64,000 nt of DNA from RBC038 sp041390625 (GTDB lineage: Bacteria; Chloroflexota; Dehalococcoidia; UBA2979), in the NCBI GenBank assembly GCA_041390625.1, contig JAWKPM010000010.1, positions 62,001 through 126,000 on the forward strand. The letters are read 5' to 3'. Both the position numbers and the translations under genes were made by a program. Positions 8,330-17,152 of this stretch are shown piece by piece. Below the pieces are notes generated by a model that ran no database searches, was not told the DNA's origin, and saw only the letters and a list, made by a program, of their open reading frames with translations. The stretch's first letter is position 1; each line of letters starts with the position of its first letter.

Positions 8330-9220
8330 CTACTTGCGGAGCGACGGGTCGAGCTGCTCGCGGATGCCGTCGGAGAACAGGTGGAGGCTGATCGCCACGA
8401 CGACGATGGCGAGGCCCGGGATAGTCGAGATCCACCACGCCTCGCGCAGGTAGTTGCGCCCGTCCGCGACGAGGTTGCCGAGCGACGGCTCGGGCGGCGT
8501 GATGCCGAGCCCGAGGAACGACAGCGCGGCCTCGGCGAGGATGGCATTCGCGGCGTAGATGGTCGCGACGACGACCATCGGAGCCACGGTGTTCGGGAGG
8601 ACGTGCCTCAACAGGAGCCACCACGTCGGGGCGTTGCCCATGCGGGCGGCGTCCATGAACGTCCTCGAGCGCATGCCCAGCGCGAGCGAGCGCTGCAGAC
8701 GGATGGCCGCCGGCATCGAGGAGATGCCGAGGGCGATGATCAGCTGCGTCGTGCCGCCGCCGAAGACGGCGATGATCCCGATCGCCAGCAGCAGACCGGG
8801 AAACGCCAGGAGTACGTCGACGAAAGCCGAGATGATGGTGTCGACGCGGCGGCCCATCGTGCCGGCCATGGTGCCGAGGAGGATGCCCATCGACATCGAC
8901 AGCGTGGCGGCGGCGAAGCCGATGGTGAGCGACACCTTCAGCCCGGCGATCGTCCTCGAGAAGATGTCGCGCCCGAGCTTGTCGGTGCCGAAGAAGTGCG
9001 AGAACGAGGGACCGGTCAGCGAGTCGGCCACGTTCGGCTTCAACGGGTCCGCAATCGGCAGGATCGGCGCCGTCACCGCGAGCAGCAGGATCGGCAGCAG
9101 GATGGCGGCGCCGAGCGCGTTGTTGCGGTTGCGGAAGAACGACGCGAACGAGCTCTCACGGAGCCAGCCGGACGCCCTCGATGACGGCTGCGTCCTCGCC
9201 GTCGAAATGGTCGTTTGCAT
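8330..9220 (-). CDS. Peptide ABC importer permease (OppC/DppC type)
   Basis: A 296-residue permease with an N-terminal OppC-type helix (about 36-57), then HFFGTDKLGRDIFSRTIAGLKVSL, the canonical DppC signature before the transport domain. The EAA-like loop (AARMGNAPTWWLLLRHVLPNT) contacts the ATPases. The C-terminus ISLHLFSDGIREQLDPSLR is typical. The ATG at 9220 has a GGAAGG-type site. It pairs with the OppB-type permease just upstream. Confidence 0.92.
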   Translation of the reverse strand: MQTTISTARTQPSSRASGWLRESSFASFFRNRNNALGAAILLPILLLAVTAPILPIADPLKPNVADSLTGPSFSHFFGTDKLGRDIFSRTIAGLKVSLTIGFAAATLSMSMGILLGTMAGTMGRRVDTIISAFVDVLLAFPGLLLAIGIIAVFGGGTTQLIIALGISSMPAAIRLQRSLALGMRSRTFMDAARMGNAPTWWLLLRHVLPNTVAPMVVVATIYAANAILAEAALSFLGLGITPPEPSLGNLVADGRNYLREAWWISTIPGLAIVVVAISLHLFSDGIREQLDPSLRK

Positions 9221-9247
9221 CGAGCCTGCCTTCCTCGAGAGGTGGAA

Positions 9248-10198
9248 CTACGAGAGCCGCACTCGCGGGTCGACGCGGGTGTAGACGAGATCGGTCACGA
9301 CGTTCACGACGACGAAGATGACCGCGTAACTGAGGATCAGTCCCTGCACGACCGGGTAGTCGCGGCTGTAGATGCTGTTGATGAGCTGCGTGCCCATGCC
9401 GGGCAGCGAGAAGATCGACTCGGTGATGACGGTGCCGGAGAAGAGCCGCCCGACGCTGAGGCCGGTGATGGTGATGATCGGCAGTGCGGCGTTGGGGAGG
9501 GCGTGGCGGAACAGGATGGACCGCTCGGAGGCGCCCAGCGAGCGCGCCGTGCGGATGTAGTCCTCCTCGAGGGTCTGGAGGACCGAGGTCCTCGTGACGC
9601 GCGCCACGGAGGCGATCTGCGCCGTGCCGAGCACGATGACGGGGAGCGCCAGGCGCTTTGCCATGTAGATGGGGTCACCCCAGTCGATGGGCCCGCTGAT
9701 CGGGAACCAGCCGAGCTGCAGCGACAGGAAAAGCATCAGGAGCAGCGAGACCCAGAACGAGGGCAGCGTGTCGATGACCATGGCGAAGACGGTGAGGCCG
9801 GAGTCGGCCGCGTCGTTGCCTCGGTACTTCGCGTAAGCGGCGACGGCGCCCAGCGGCACCGAGATCAGCGTGCCGACGATGATCGCGAGGATGGCGACGA
9901 TGGCGGTTACCGGCATCGCGTTCGCGATCACCGTGGTGATCGGCAGGTTCGTGTGGATCGAGTGACCGAGGTCGAAGCGGAAGAGGTCCGTGACGTAGTG
10001 CACGTACTGGAGGAGGAGCGGCTCGTTGAGGCCGAGTCGCTCGCGCAGGCCTTCCAGTGCCTCGGCGCTCATGCCTTCGCCACCGATGTACGCGGCCGGG
10101 TCCCCCGGGATCATGCGCAGCATCAGGAAGACGAGCGTCACGACACCGGCGATGGCCGGGGCCACGGAGGTCGTACGTCGAATCGCGTAGTTGAGCAT
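9248..10198 (-). CDS. Peptide ABC importer permease (OppB/DppB type)
   Basis: A 316-residue permease beginning MLNYAIRRTTSVAPAIAGV, the standard DppB N-terminal helix, followed by FLMLRMIPGDPA. The EAA loop TARSLGASERSILFRHALPNA and terminal VDPRVRLS are present. ATG 10198 is chosen because AAAGGTG precedes it; an upstream GTG at 10213 overlaps the intergenic hairpin. It forms the membrane channel with the OppC-type partner 27 bases downstream. Confidence 0.92.
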   Translation of the reverse strand: MLNYAIRRTTSVAPAIAGVVTLVFLMLRMIPGDPAAYIGGEGMSAEALEGLRERLGLNEPLLLQYVHYVTDLFRFDLGHSIHTNLPITTVIANAMPVTAIVAILAIIVGTLISVPLGAVAAYAKYRGNDAADSGLTVFAMVIDTLPSFWVSLLLMLFLSLQLGWFPISGPIDWGDPIYMAKRLALPVIVLGTAQIASVARVTRTSVLQTLEEDYIRTARSLGASERSILFRHALPNAALPIITITGLSVGRLFSGTVITESIFSLPGMGTQLINSIYSRDYPVVQGLILSYAVIFVVVNVVTDLVYTRVDPRVRLS

Positions 10199-10212
10199 CG
10201 AGGCACCTTTCA

Positions 10213-10234
10213 CGGGGCCCCTTGCGGGGCCCCG
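10213..10234 (-). terminator. Strong GC hairpin between binding-protein and permease genes
   Basis: Read on the minus strand, CGGGGCCCC and GGGGCCCCG form a 9-bp perfect stem closed by a GCAA (GNRA) tetraloop. It follows the binding-protein stop by about 16 bases and ends just before the ribosome site of the permease gene. There is no U tract, so it may stabilise the upstream message or attenuate the downstream genes rather than fully terminate. Confidence 0.6.
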
Positions 10235-10249
10235 CTTCGGCGGCGGGCT

Positions 10250-11908
10250 CTAGGAGCCCGCCCCGACGTACACCGGGTAGAAGTCGACGTTGGCGAGTCG
10301 GTTCACCTGGATGTTCTTGATCGGTCCCCACGCGGCCCAGAGGTTCGTCGAGGCGCGCGTCGCCATGTAGGCCACGTCGTCGTAGACGAGCTGCTGAGCC
10401 TCGTAGTACTTGGCCAGGCGCTCCTCCGGGTCGAGTGAGGCGCGAGCCTCCTCGAGGAGTCGCGTGACGTCCGGGTTGTCGTACTTCGAGCCGTTGAGGC
10501 CGGCCGGGGCCGCGTTGTCCGGGTGGAGGAACCCGAAGAGCAGCGTGTCCGGGTTGACTGCCGGGTAGAGGCGCCCGGCGAGCTCGAAGTCGCCGGCGTT
10601 CCGGCGCTGGTTGAAGACGGCGGGCTCCACGACGTCGAACTGGAGGTCGATGCCCACCTCGGCGAGCATGGCCTGCTCGAGCAGCGCCGCGTCGTTCACG
10701 CCGGTGACGAGCGAGTGGACCGTGAAGCCATCGGGGTAGCCGGCACCGGCGAGCAGCTCCTTCGCCTGCTCCGGGTCGTAGCCGTACGGCGTGAGATCCG
10801 GGTTGTAGACCGGCATCCACGGCGGCAGGATCGACGACCACGGGCGGGCCGTGCGCGGCGTCAGCTGCTCGACGATCGACGTGTAGTCGATCGCGAGGGC
10901 GTAGGCGAGGCGCACGTCGCGGCTCTGGAACGGCTCGAAGTCGGCGCCGAACATCGTGACGGAGGTCGCGTAGTCCTCGGACTTCGCGATCTGGACGCCC
11001 TCGGTGGCGGCGACGCGGTCAATCAGTTCGGTGTTGCCCTGGCCGAGGTTCGACATGACGTCGACCTCGCCGTTGAGGAATGCGGTCTCCGCGGCAGAGA
11101 CATCGCGGATCAGCACCCACGTGATCTTGTCGAGGGTCGGACGGCCTCGGAAGTAGCCCTCGTGAGCGAGGAGCACCATCTCGGAGTCCGGCGTCCACGA
11201 GTCGATGTAGAACGGGCCGGTGCCGACCGGGTTGCGACCGTAGTCGTCGCCGAAGTCCTCGACGGCCTTCTGATTGACGATCTGGCCCTGGTGGTAGTTG
11301 CCGACCTGGTAGAGGAAGTTGCCGTCGGGCTGCTTCAGCTTGATGACCACGGTGTAGTCATCGGTGGCCGTGACAGAGTCGACGTTGTTGAACTCGGCGC
11401 GGTACGGGGAGCCCGTGGCCTCGTCCATGACGCGGTTGTAGGAGTACACGACGTCGGCGGAGGTGAAGGCACCGTAGCCGTGCTGCCACTGGGCGTTGTC
11501 GACCAGGTGGAAGGTGTACTCGAGGCCGTCGTCCGAGATGTCCCACGACTTCGCGAGGTCCGGCATCGGTGCGCCGGTCACCGGGTCGAAGGTGGTGAGA
11601 CCGCTGTAGATGTTGAAGGCGATGTTCTCCGTCTCGATGCGGAAGAGGAACGCCGGGTCGAGCGTGCCGGGCTCGAAGTACTGGCGAACCGTGATCTCCT
11701 GCACATCGGCGAGATCGGCGTCGCCGGCGGCGACCAGCGTGGCGGCGGCGGTCGGCGACTCGGACGCGCCGGCCTCGGGTGTCGAGGTCGACTCTTCCTC
11801 GTCGCTGCCGCCACAGGCGATGACGAGCGTGGCCACGAACGCGAGTGTCGCGAACGCGAACACTCGAGGTAATCGAGGTAGGCGCAGCGGAATTCGCTGT
11901 GCATTCAT
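10250..11908 (-). CDS. Peptide/nickel-type ABC transporter substrate-binding lipoprotein
   Basis: A 552-residue family 5 solute-binding protein (SBP_bac_5). It has a signal peptide with lipobox LVIACGG (lipid Cys at 32), then a Ser/Glu-rich linker. Family landmarks include EPGTLDPAFLF, the long domain starting at about residue 70, and DVRLAYALAIDYTSIVEQL. It is anchored outside the membrane and delivers ligand to the OppBC-type permeases. It is the first gene of the transporter operon, 40 bases after the isochorismatase-type gene on the same strand. The ligand is unknown; the neighbouring amidase and hydrolases suggest peptides, amides or ureides. Confidence 0.92.
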   Translation of the reverse strand: MNAQRIPLRLPRLPRVFAFATLAFVATLVIACGGSDEEESTSTPEAGASESPTAAATLVAAGDADLADVQEITVRQYFEPGTLDPAFLFRIETENIAFNIYSGLTTFDPVTGAPMPDLAKSWDISDDGLEYTFHLVDNAQWQHGYGAFTSADVVYSYNRVMDEATGSPYRAEFNNVDSVTATDDYTVVIKLKQPDGNFLYQVGNYHQGQIVNQKAVEDFGDDYGRNPVGTGPFYIDSWTPDSEMVLLAHEGYFRGRPTLDKITWVLIRDVSAAETAFLNGEVDVMSNLGQGNTELIDRVAATEGVQIAKSEDYATSVTMFGADFEPFQSRDVRLAYALAIDYTSIVEQLTPRTARPWSSILPPWMPVYNPDLTPYGYDPEQAKELLAGAGYPDGFTVHSLVTGVNDAALLEQAMLAEVGIDLQFDVVEPAVFNQRRNAGDFELAGRLYPAVNPDTLLFGFLHPDNAAPAGLNGSKYDNPDVTRLLEEARASLDPEERLAKYYEAQQLVYDDVAYMATRASTNLWAAWGPIKNIQVNRLANVDFYPVYVGAGS

Positions 11909-11948
11909 ACGGGCAGTCCCCCTCCGGGTACTTCGCTCGGAACGATGA

Positions 11949-12713
11949 CTAGACGGCGACGAGCTGCTTCACGCCGTTCTTGACGCCGATGGAGTCGAAG
12001 TAAGCCTTCGCTTCCTCGAGGAAGACGACGTCGGCGTACTTCGCGTGCATGTCGAAGAGATTGATGTAGTGCGAGGCCTGGGTGCGGTCGAACGTGCACT
12101 CCTCGACGACGCCCATGCGGAAGCGGAACGTCGCGCCGTCCACGACCGAGGCTCGGACGCACCCGCTGGTGGTCTCGCCACAGGCGATGACGGTGTCGAC
12201 GCCGAGGTGATTCAACTGGAACACCAGCGGCGTACCCTGGAAGGCGCTGGCGGCGGCCTTCTCGAGGACGAGGTCACCGGGCTGCGGCGCCACTTCCTCG
12301 ACGATGACCATCGACATGCGCGCCTCTTCCTCGGTGAGGTTCGACGTGCGGTCGCCGCGCGGCTTGCCCTGGCCCTTGCGGGAGCCCCAGTGGCCCATCT
12401 GCGTCAGCGGGTTGAACGAGTCGAAGCCGTGGACGTAGATGATCGGGATCTCGTTCGCGCGGGCCGAGGCGATGAGCTCGACGGTCTTGTCGATGGCTTC
12501 CCAGCCCTCGAGGCCGGTCGAGCCGGGCCACTTCTTGATGGACTCGAAGAGGTCCTCGCGCTCGAGGCCGAGGACGCTGTAGTAGTCGTCGATGACGAGG
12601 AGCGCGGGCTTCTCGCCGAACCCGGAACGGTCATCCCCCTTCTTGCCGAACCCGGACGCGACGATGTGCTGTCGATCGCGCTCGGTCATGTACGATTCCC
12701 AGCTTCGAGGCAC
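11949..12713 (-). CDS. Isochorismatase-family cysteine hydrolase
   Basis: A 254-residue protein. The family triad is visible as Asp42 or Asp43 in ALLVIDDYYSV, Lys152 in LVLEKAAASAF and Cys185 in GETTSGCVRAS, with the cis-peptide region just before the Cys. These enzymes hydrolyse amides and carbamoyl compounds (N-carbamoylsarcosine amidase, nicotinamidase, ureidoacrylate and maleamate hydrolases). The closest feel is the N-carbamoylsarcosine amidase-like group, but this is not proven. The GTG start at 12713 is supported by GGAAGGAG six bases upstream; a Met at 12689 is the alternative. It heads the strand leading into the ABC importer, which suggests it acts on imported substrate. Confidence 0.88.
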   Translation of the reverse strand: MPRSWESYMTERDRQHIVASGFGKKGDDRSGFGEKPALLVIDDYYSVLGLEREDLFESIKKWPGSTGLEGWEAIDKTVELIASARANEIPIIYVHGFDSFNPLTQMGHWGSRKGQGKPRGDRTSNLTEEEARMSMVIVEEVAPQPGDLVLEKAAASAFQGTPLVFQLNHLGVDTVIACGETTSGCVRASVVDGATFRFRMGVVEECTFDRTQASHYINLFDMHAKYADVVFLEEAKAYFDSIGVKNGVKQLVAV

Positions 12714-13147
12714 TTGGAACTCCTTCCCACCACCTGTGTGGAGGTCATGTTCCGTGCGAAGCGTTTCGGTGCTGAGAACCGTCAGTTACGACTCGGTGAA
12801 TGACTGATAACTCGCGCGTCTCTCCTCGTTCTCTTGTTCTTGTCGATGTCGTTTCGTCGATGTCACGGACGTTCGTCCCTTCAGTCATCGAAACGATGCT
12901 GAAGTGCGTCTGCGATACGTCGGGCGTCATACAACGTGCTTCGAACGTAGTTCCTTGAGACATCGGAGTAGCGCCGCCGAAGTGTGCGCGCAGCGTCGTT
13001 GCAGTCTCTTTGCAGTCGGCCCGTCATTCGCTCTTCATCCGGCTGTCACCGCCTCGACCTCTGGAGGCAACGCTTCGGGGGGAGTGTGTGCTGGCCAACG
13101 CTGACCCCATGGAGAAGCCATGGAGCGCCCATCAAGGAGGCCATCGA
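12714..13147. other. 434-bp divergent intergenic region
   Basis: Lies between the isochorismatase-type gene (minus) and the alpha/beta hydrolase gene (plus) and should hold promoters for both. It is clearly more A+T-rich than its surroundings. An 8-bp inverted repeat TCGTTTCG (12849-12856) / CGAAACGA (12889-12896) could be an operator. A strong AAGGAGG site sits just before the plus-strand start at 13148. A 72-codon minus-strand frame at 12745-12963 has no supporting signal. No convincing consensus promoter was found for either direction. Confidence 0.5.
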
Positions 13148-14062
13148 ATGACAGCGATGTTGAGCACGATGTACGCGACGGACCGGTTCGACACCTCGAA
13201 GGTTCGCTTCATCGACGTCGACGGGATCCAGACGCGCGTGTACGAGGACGGCAGCGGCCCGACGCTGGTGCTGTTCTCCGGCGGGCAGATCGGATCGCTC
13301 TACTCCATCGACTCGTACAGCCTCAACCTCGAGGCACTCGCGCAGGACCTCCACGTCGTCGCGATCGACAAGATCGGGCAGGGGGCGACGGCGGCGCCCG
13401 AGGCGGACGCTGACCTCACCTGGGAAGCGACCGTGCAGCACGCGCGGCGCACCATCGAGGTGATGGGCCTCGAGGGGGTGCACCTCGCGGGGCACTCACG
13501 CGGCGGGATGCTGATCTCGGCGCTGTCGTATGAGCTGGGCGACCTCGTGAAGTCGCTCGTGATCATCGACTCGGGGACGCTCGCCCCGACCGAGCCCGGG
13601 CCGAACTTCTACGGCGAGCTGCCGACGTTCGACCAGGGCACGATGGAGGCCGCGCGCATCGAGCCGGACACGCAGGCGTTCAAGGCCGAGCAGGTCACGG
13701 ACGACTTCATCGCGCGGATGCTGGAGCTCTCCCAGGACCCGGCATTCCAGCGCATTCAGGCGCGCATGGAGAGCGGCGGCGCGGAGACGTTCCTCGCAAG
13801 CCTCGACGCGGCGCACGACGCGATCCTCGAGCGGATCGCCGCGGAGGGGCTGCCGGTGCCGACGCTGATGCTGTGGGACTACAACGACAAGTCGGCGCCC
13901 GTGACCTCGGGGTACAAGCTGGTCGACATCATCTCGCCGAAGACGCCGTTCTTTGAGTTCCACGTCTTCAACCAGGGCGGGCATTACACGTTCCGCGAGA
14001 ACCCGGAGTCCTTCAACCGCGTCGTGCGGTCATGGATCCTCGATGTGGAGGCGCGCCCCTAG
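13148..14062 (+). CDS. Alpha/beta hydrolase (meta-cleavage-product hydrolase-like)
   Basis: A 304-residue alpha/beta-fold hydrolase. The nucleophile elbow is GHSRGG (Ser117), the general base is His279 in NQGGHYTF, and an acidic residue lies in LWDYNDKSAP. The GHSRGG elbow and NQGGHYTFRENPESFN ending resemble C-C bond hydrolases such as BphD and related carboxylesterases. ATG 13148 has AAGGAGG directly upstream; earlier in-frame starts are not conserved-looking. It is divergent from the isochorismatase-type/importer operon and convergent with the amidase, so probably part of the same degradation locus. Confidence 0.87.
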   Translation: MTAMLSTMYATDRFDTSKVRFIDVDGIQTRVYEDGSGPTLVLFSGGQIGSLYSIDSYSLNLEALAQDLHVVAIDKIGQGATAAPEADADLTWEATVQHARRTIEVMGLEGVHLAGHSRGGMLISALSYELGDLVKSLVIIDSGTLAPTEPGPNFYGELPTFDQGTMEAARIEPDTQAFKAEQVTDDFIARMLELSQDPAFQRIQARMESGGAETFLASLDAAHDAILERIAAEGLPVPTLMLWDYNDKSAPVTSGYKLVDIISPKTPFFEFHVFNQGGHYTFRENPESFNRVVRSWILDVEARP

Positions 14063-14092
14063 CGCCTCGAAGCTCGCGACCTAGGCCAGAAC

Positions 14093-14125
14093 GCAGCACG
14101 GGCGCCCGATGGGCGCCCGTGTTGC
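14093..14125. terminator. Bidirectional terminator between convergent genes
   Basis: A 15-bp stem (14093-14107 with 14111-14125, one G-T pair) around a GAT loop, placed between the ends of the alpha/beta hydrolase (plus) and amidase (minus) genes. The core arms are ACGGGCGCCC and GGGCGCCCGT. Confidence 0.8.
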
Positions 14126-14155
14126 GGCAGCAGCCGCCGGGAGGGAATCGGCAGC

Positions 14156-15664
14156 TTACGGCTCGTTTGGAAGCGGCGGCGTCGTGGTCGGCGGGACGCG
14201 GCGGTGCGTCGCCTGCTCGTAGGCGTAGGCGAACGACATCATGTCGGCGTCCGTGAACGACCGGCCGAGGAACGTGATCCCGGCCGGCAGCCCCGAGGCG
14301 GTGAAGCCGGCCGGCACCGTGATCGAGGGGACGTCCCAGAGGAACGTGTTGATGTGGGGCACGCCCTTCATGTTCACGTAGGGCGGGTTGACGCCATCCT
14401 TGATGAGGGTCGGGGTGTGCTCGACGGTCTTGTGGACGATGGCATCGAGCTGGTGATCGGCCATCACCGTGAGGAGGTTCGCCATCAGCTTCTCGCGGGC
14501 GAGGAGGTACTGGTAGTGCGCCTCGGCGGTCGGCGCGACACGCGGACGGCCGGCGCTGCGGCGGGACCAGACCTCGTCGTAGACGGGGTTCTTCTCGAGG
14601 TCGGCCATCGTCGGATACGGAGGGTTCTTGCTTCGCAGCATCCACTCGAGGAAGTTCGCCTCGCCCGGCGCACCGGCGCGTTTCGCCAGCAGCTCGTTGA
14701 TGTCGGGAATGACGATGGGGTCGACGACGACCGCGCCGGCGGCCGCGAGGTCCTCGACCGCCTGGTCGAAGACGGCCGTGACCTGCTTGAAGTCGTCCGA
14801 GTCGGGCTCGGAGTTGGCGGCGATGCTCTCGCGGATGATGCCGATGCGAGCGCCCTCGAGGCTGCGCGCGTCGAGGAGGGCGGCGTAGGACTCGGGCATG
14901 CGGCCCACGGCGTAGGCGGTCGCCGGGTCCTCGGGGTCGTAGCCCTTCATCACATCGATGAGCCGCGCGGCATCGAGGACGGTGCGGGTGATCGGGCCGA
15001 GGGAGCCCTGGCGCTCGGGGCCGCCGCCGTAGGCGCCGGCGCGACTGACGACGCCAACCGTGGGGCGCATGCCGACGCACGAGTTCCATGCGGACGGACG
15101 GCGAATCGAGGCGAAGCCCTCCTGGCCGATGGTCAGCGTGGCGAAGTTCGCGTTCGCACTGGCACCGGAGCCGCCCGACGAGCCTCCAACCGTGCGCTCG
15201 AGGTCGTAGGGGTTACGCGTCGAGCCGAAGAGCGTGCCATGCGTGTCGCCGCCACCGAGCTCGCCGAGCGTCACCTTCCCAAGGATGATCGCGCCGGCTT
15301 CCTTCACCTGCTTGATGGCCAGGCCGTCGCTGTCCGGGAAGTAGTCCTTGAACAGCACGGAGCCGAGGGTGGTCGGCATCCCCACGGTGTCGACCTGGTC
15401 CTTCACGAGGATCGGGATGCCGTGCAGCGGGCCGGTCGGGCCGCCGTTGGCGCGATACGCCTCGTCTAGCGCCTCGGCCTCGGCGAGCGCGTTCTCGTTG
15501 AGGGTGATGATGGCGTTGATGGCGGGGCCCTGCTGGTCATAGGCCTCGATGCGCGCGAGGTAGAGCTGGACGAGCTCCTTCGCAGAGAGGTCGCCGGCGG
15601 CAAATGCCTCGTGGATGTCGCCGACCGTGGCCTCGAGGAGATGGAACCGGGTCTTCGTGGTCAT
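14156..15664 (-). CDS. Amidase (amidase signature family)
   Basis: A 502-residue amidase-signature enzyme. The Ser-cisSer-Lys triad is seen as Lys88 (HGIPILVKDQ), the cis-Ser within GGSSGGSGAS (160-169) and nucleophile Ser186. The region around Ser186 reads GQEGFASIRRP instead of the usual GSDTGGSIRxP, an unusual variant that keeps Ser-Ile-Arg. It hydrolyses carboxamides to acid plus ammonia; the substrate is unknown. The start is ATG 15664 (MTTKTRFHLL); a longer frame upstream has no ribosome site or similarity. Convergent with the alpha/beta hydrolase and close to the importer and isochorismatase-type hydrolase. Confidence 0.9.
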   Translation of the reverse strand: MTTKTRFHLLEATVGDIHEAFAAGDLSAKELVQLYLARIEAYDQQGPAINAIITLNENALAEAEALDEAYRANGGPTGPLHGIPILVKDQVDTVGMPTTLGSVLFKDYFPDSDGLAIKQVKEAGAIILGKVTLGELGGGDTHGTLFGSTRNPYDLERTVGGSSGGSGASANANFATLTIGQEGFASIRRPSAWNSCVGMRPTVGVVSRAGAYGGGPERQGSLGPITRTVLDAARLIDVMKGYDPEDPATAYAVGRMPESYAALLDARSLEGARIGIIRESIAANSEPDSDDFKQVTAVFDQAVEDLAAAGAVVVDPIVIPDINELLAKRAGAPGEANFLEWMLRSKNPPYPTMADLEKNPVYDEVWSRRSAGRPRVAPTAEAHYQYLLAREKLMANLLTVMADHQLDAIVHKTVEHTPTLIKDGVNPPYVNMKGVPHINTFLWDVPSITVPAGFTASGLPAGITFLGRSFTDADMMSFAYAYEQATHRRVPPTTTPPLPNEP

Positions 15665-15975
15665 GTGTGTCGCCTTCGTCTCAGTGGGGCGTGCGTCGTT
15701 TGAGAACGAGGATCGAGCAGCGCCGTTGCGGCCCCGTGAACGAGGTGAGACGGACACATGAACTCCGCGTCACGCGACCGTCACGTGCGGGTCGCCGTTG
15801 GGTCGCCGACAGGTCGCGGGGCGACTGCGCGCGGGCTTCAGCCGCGCTTCAGCCGCGCTTCAGCGAGGTTCAGAGGTGGCGTTCGACGCACGACTCTGAG
15901 TCATGACGTTAGGCACCGATGGTGTGAGAATCCCGCTGGGAGCCACGGCGCCTGCGTGCGTCGGTTGAGAACCGC
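15665..15975. other. 311-bp divergent intergenic region with phased repeats
   Basis: Separates the amidase (minus) from the ATP-grasp gene (plus). It contains the 11-bp-phased repeat array described separately, and a short palindrome GACTCTGAGTC at 15890-15900. The ATP-grasp start has no good ribosome site. Nothing else was recognised. Confidence 0.5.
15791..15873 (+). repeat. 11-bp-phased direct repeat array (possible regulator-binding iterons)
   Basis: GTCGCC occurs at 15791 and 15802, with GTCGCG at 15813 (spacing 11 and 11). CTTCAG occurs at 15836, 15847 and 15858, with a last TTCAG at 15869 (spacing 11, 11, then 10 measured between the TTCAG cores). The second set is a perfect tandem 11-mer CTTCAGCCGCG followed by a variant. 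OmpR/PhoB-family regulators bind 11-bp direct repeats, so this could be an operator; a simple tandem duplication is the alternative. Confidence 0.55.
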
Positions 15976-17124
15976 ATGAAGCATCCGCAGCACGCGTTCG
16001 TCATTGGCGACATGGACCTCGTGGCACCGCTCGGCCTCGCCGGGATCGATTGCGTCGCGGTGGCCGGGGCCAGCGAGCCAACTCGATGGTCGCGCTACGT
16101 CTGTCGCTCGATCGACGAACTCGACTCGTGGGCCGATAACGAGGCGATGGCAGACCGCCTCGTCGAGGAGGCCGAGCGCGAGGCGACGCCGCCCGTGCTC
16201 TTCTACCAGAGCGACCCGAGCGAGCTGATGGTGTCGCGCTATCGCGAGCGCCTGGGCACCTCGATGCGGTTCGTGATCCCGGACGAGACGCTCGTCGAGG
16301 ACCTCGTTGACAAGTCTCGGTTCGCGGAGCTGGCGGCTCGCACCGGCCTCGATGTGCCGATCACGGTGACGCTGACGGCGGGGACGCCCCTGCCTCCCGA
16401 GCACGAGCTGCCCTTCCCGCTGGTGGTGAAGCCGTCACTGCGGCGATCAGAGGCGTGGAAGCCGGCCGCCGGGCGCGCCAAGGCGATCGAGGTCGACACG
16501 TACGCCGAGCTCGTCGAACTGTGGCGTGACTTCGACCGGGCGGGCGTCGATATCGTCGCGCAGGAGATCGTGCCCGGGCCCGAGACCGCGATCGAGAGCT
16601 ACCACGTCTACGTCGATGAGTCGGGTGCGATCGCCGGCGAGTTCACGGGGCGCAAGATTCGGACGCGCCCGGCGGACTTCGGCATCTCGACCGCCGTCGA
16701 GGTCGTCGAGCTGCCCGACGTGCTTCGGGCGGGCCGCGACGTCATCGAGCGGATCGGCCTCACGGGTGTCGCGAAGCTCGACTTCAAGCGCCGGCCGAAC
16801 GGCACGCTCGCTCTCCTCGAGATCAACGCGCGCTTCAGCCTGTGGCACTACCCGGGCGCCGTCGCGGGGGTGAACCTGCCGGCGCTCGTGTACGCCGACC
16901 TCACGGGTGAGCCGCGCCCGGCAGTGAAGCCCGTGCGGCGCGCGGTGCGCTGGGTGAAGCCGTGGCACGACGCGATGGCAGCGCGCGCAGCCGGCATGTC
17001 ACTGGCAGCCTGGGTGCGCTTCGTCGGCACGGCGGAGACGCGAAGCGCGGTGACGCTGCGCGATCCGATGGTCATCCTCGGGGCGGCGTTCTACGGGGTG
17101 CGGCTGGCGCTCGGAGCCGAGTAG
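15976..17124 (+). CDS. ATP-grasp domain protein (carboxylate-amine ligase-like)
   Basis: A 382-residue protein. After an N-terminal Rossmann-like domain (about 1-100) it carries ATP-grasp features: FPLVVKPSLRR (ATP-binding Lys), IVAQEIVPGPE, and the metal-binding GVAKLDFKRRPNGTLALLEINARFSLW with the Glu and Asn that hold Mg. Such enzymes join a carboxylate to an amine or thiol through an acyl phosphate. The layout resembles D-aspartate ligase/CarB-like proteins that modify cell envelope or make small peptides. The substrate is unknown. Convergent with the PHP phosphoesterase. Confidence 0.82.
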   Translation: MKHPQHAFVIGDMDLVAPLGLAGIDCVAVAGASEPTRWSRYVCRSIDELDSWADNEAMADRLVEEAEREATPPVLFYQSDPSELMVSRYRERLGTSMRFVIPDETLVEDLVDKSRFAELAARTGLDVPITVTLTAGTPLPPEHELPFPLVVKPSLRRSEAWKPAAGRAKAIEVDTYAELVELWRDFDRAGVDIVAQEIVPGPETAIESYHVYVDESGAIAGEFTGRKIRTRPADFGISTAVEVVELPDVLRAGRDVIERIGLTGVAKLDFKRRPNGTLALLEINARFSLWHYPGAVAGVNLPALVYADLTGEPRPAVKPVRRAVRWVKPWHDAMAARAAGMSLAAWVRFVGTAETRSAVTLRDPMVILGAAFYGVRLALGAE

Positions 17125-17152
17125 GCGCCTAGGGAGGGCGCGCCGGGCCGGG

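Noticed and set aside
10523..11872. Long plus-strand frame opposite the binding protein
   Set aside because: Val/Glu/Arg/Asp-rich antisense shadow with no recognisable domain.
12745..12963. 72-codon minus-strand frame in the divergent intergenic region
   Set aside because: No ribosome site, no hydrophobic or motif pattern, and it lies in A+T-rich regulatory DNA.
15776..15880. CRISPR array reading of the phased repeats
   Set aside because: Repeat units are only 11 bp with no spacers of CRISPR length, and no cas gene is present.
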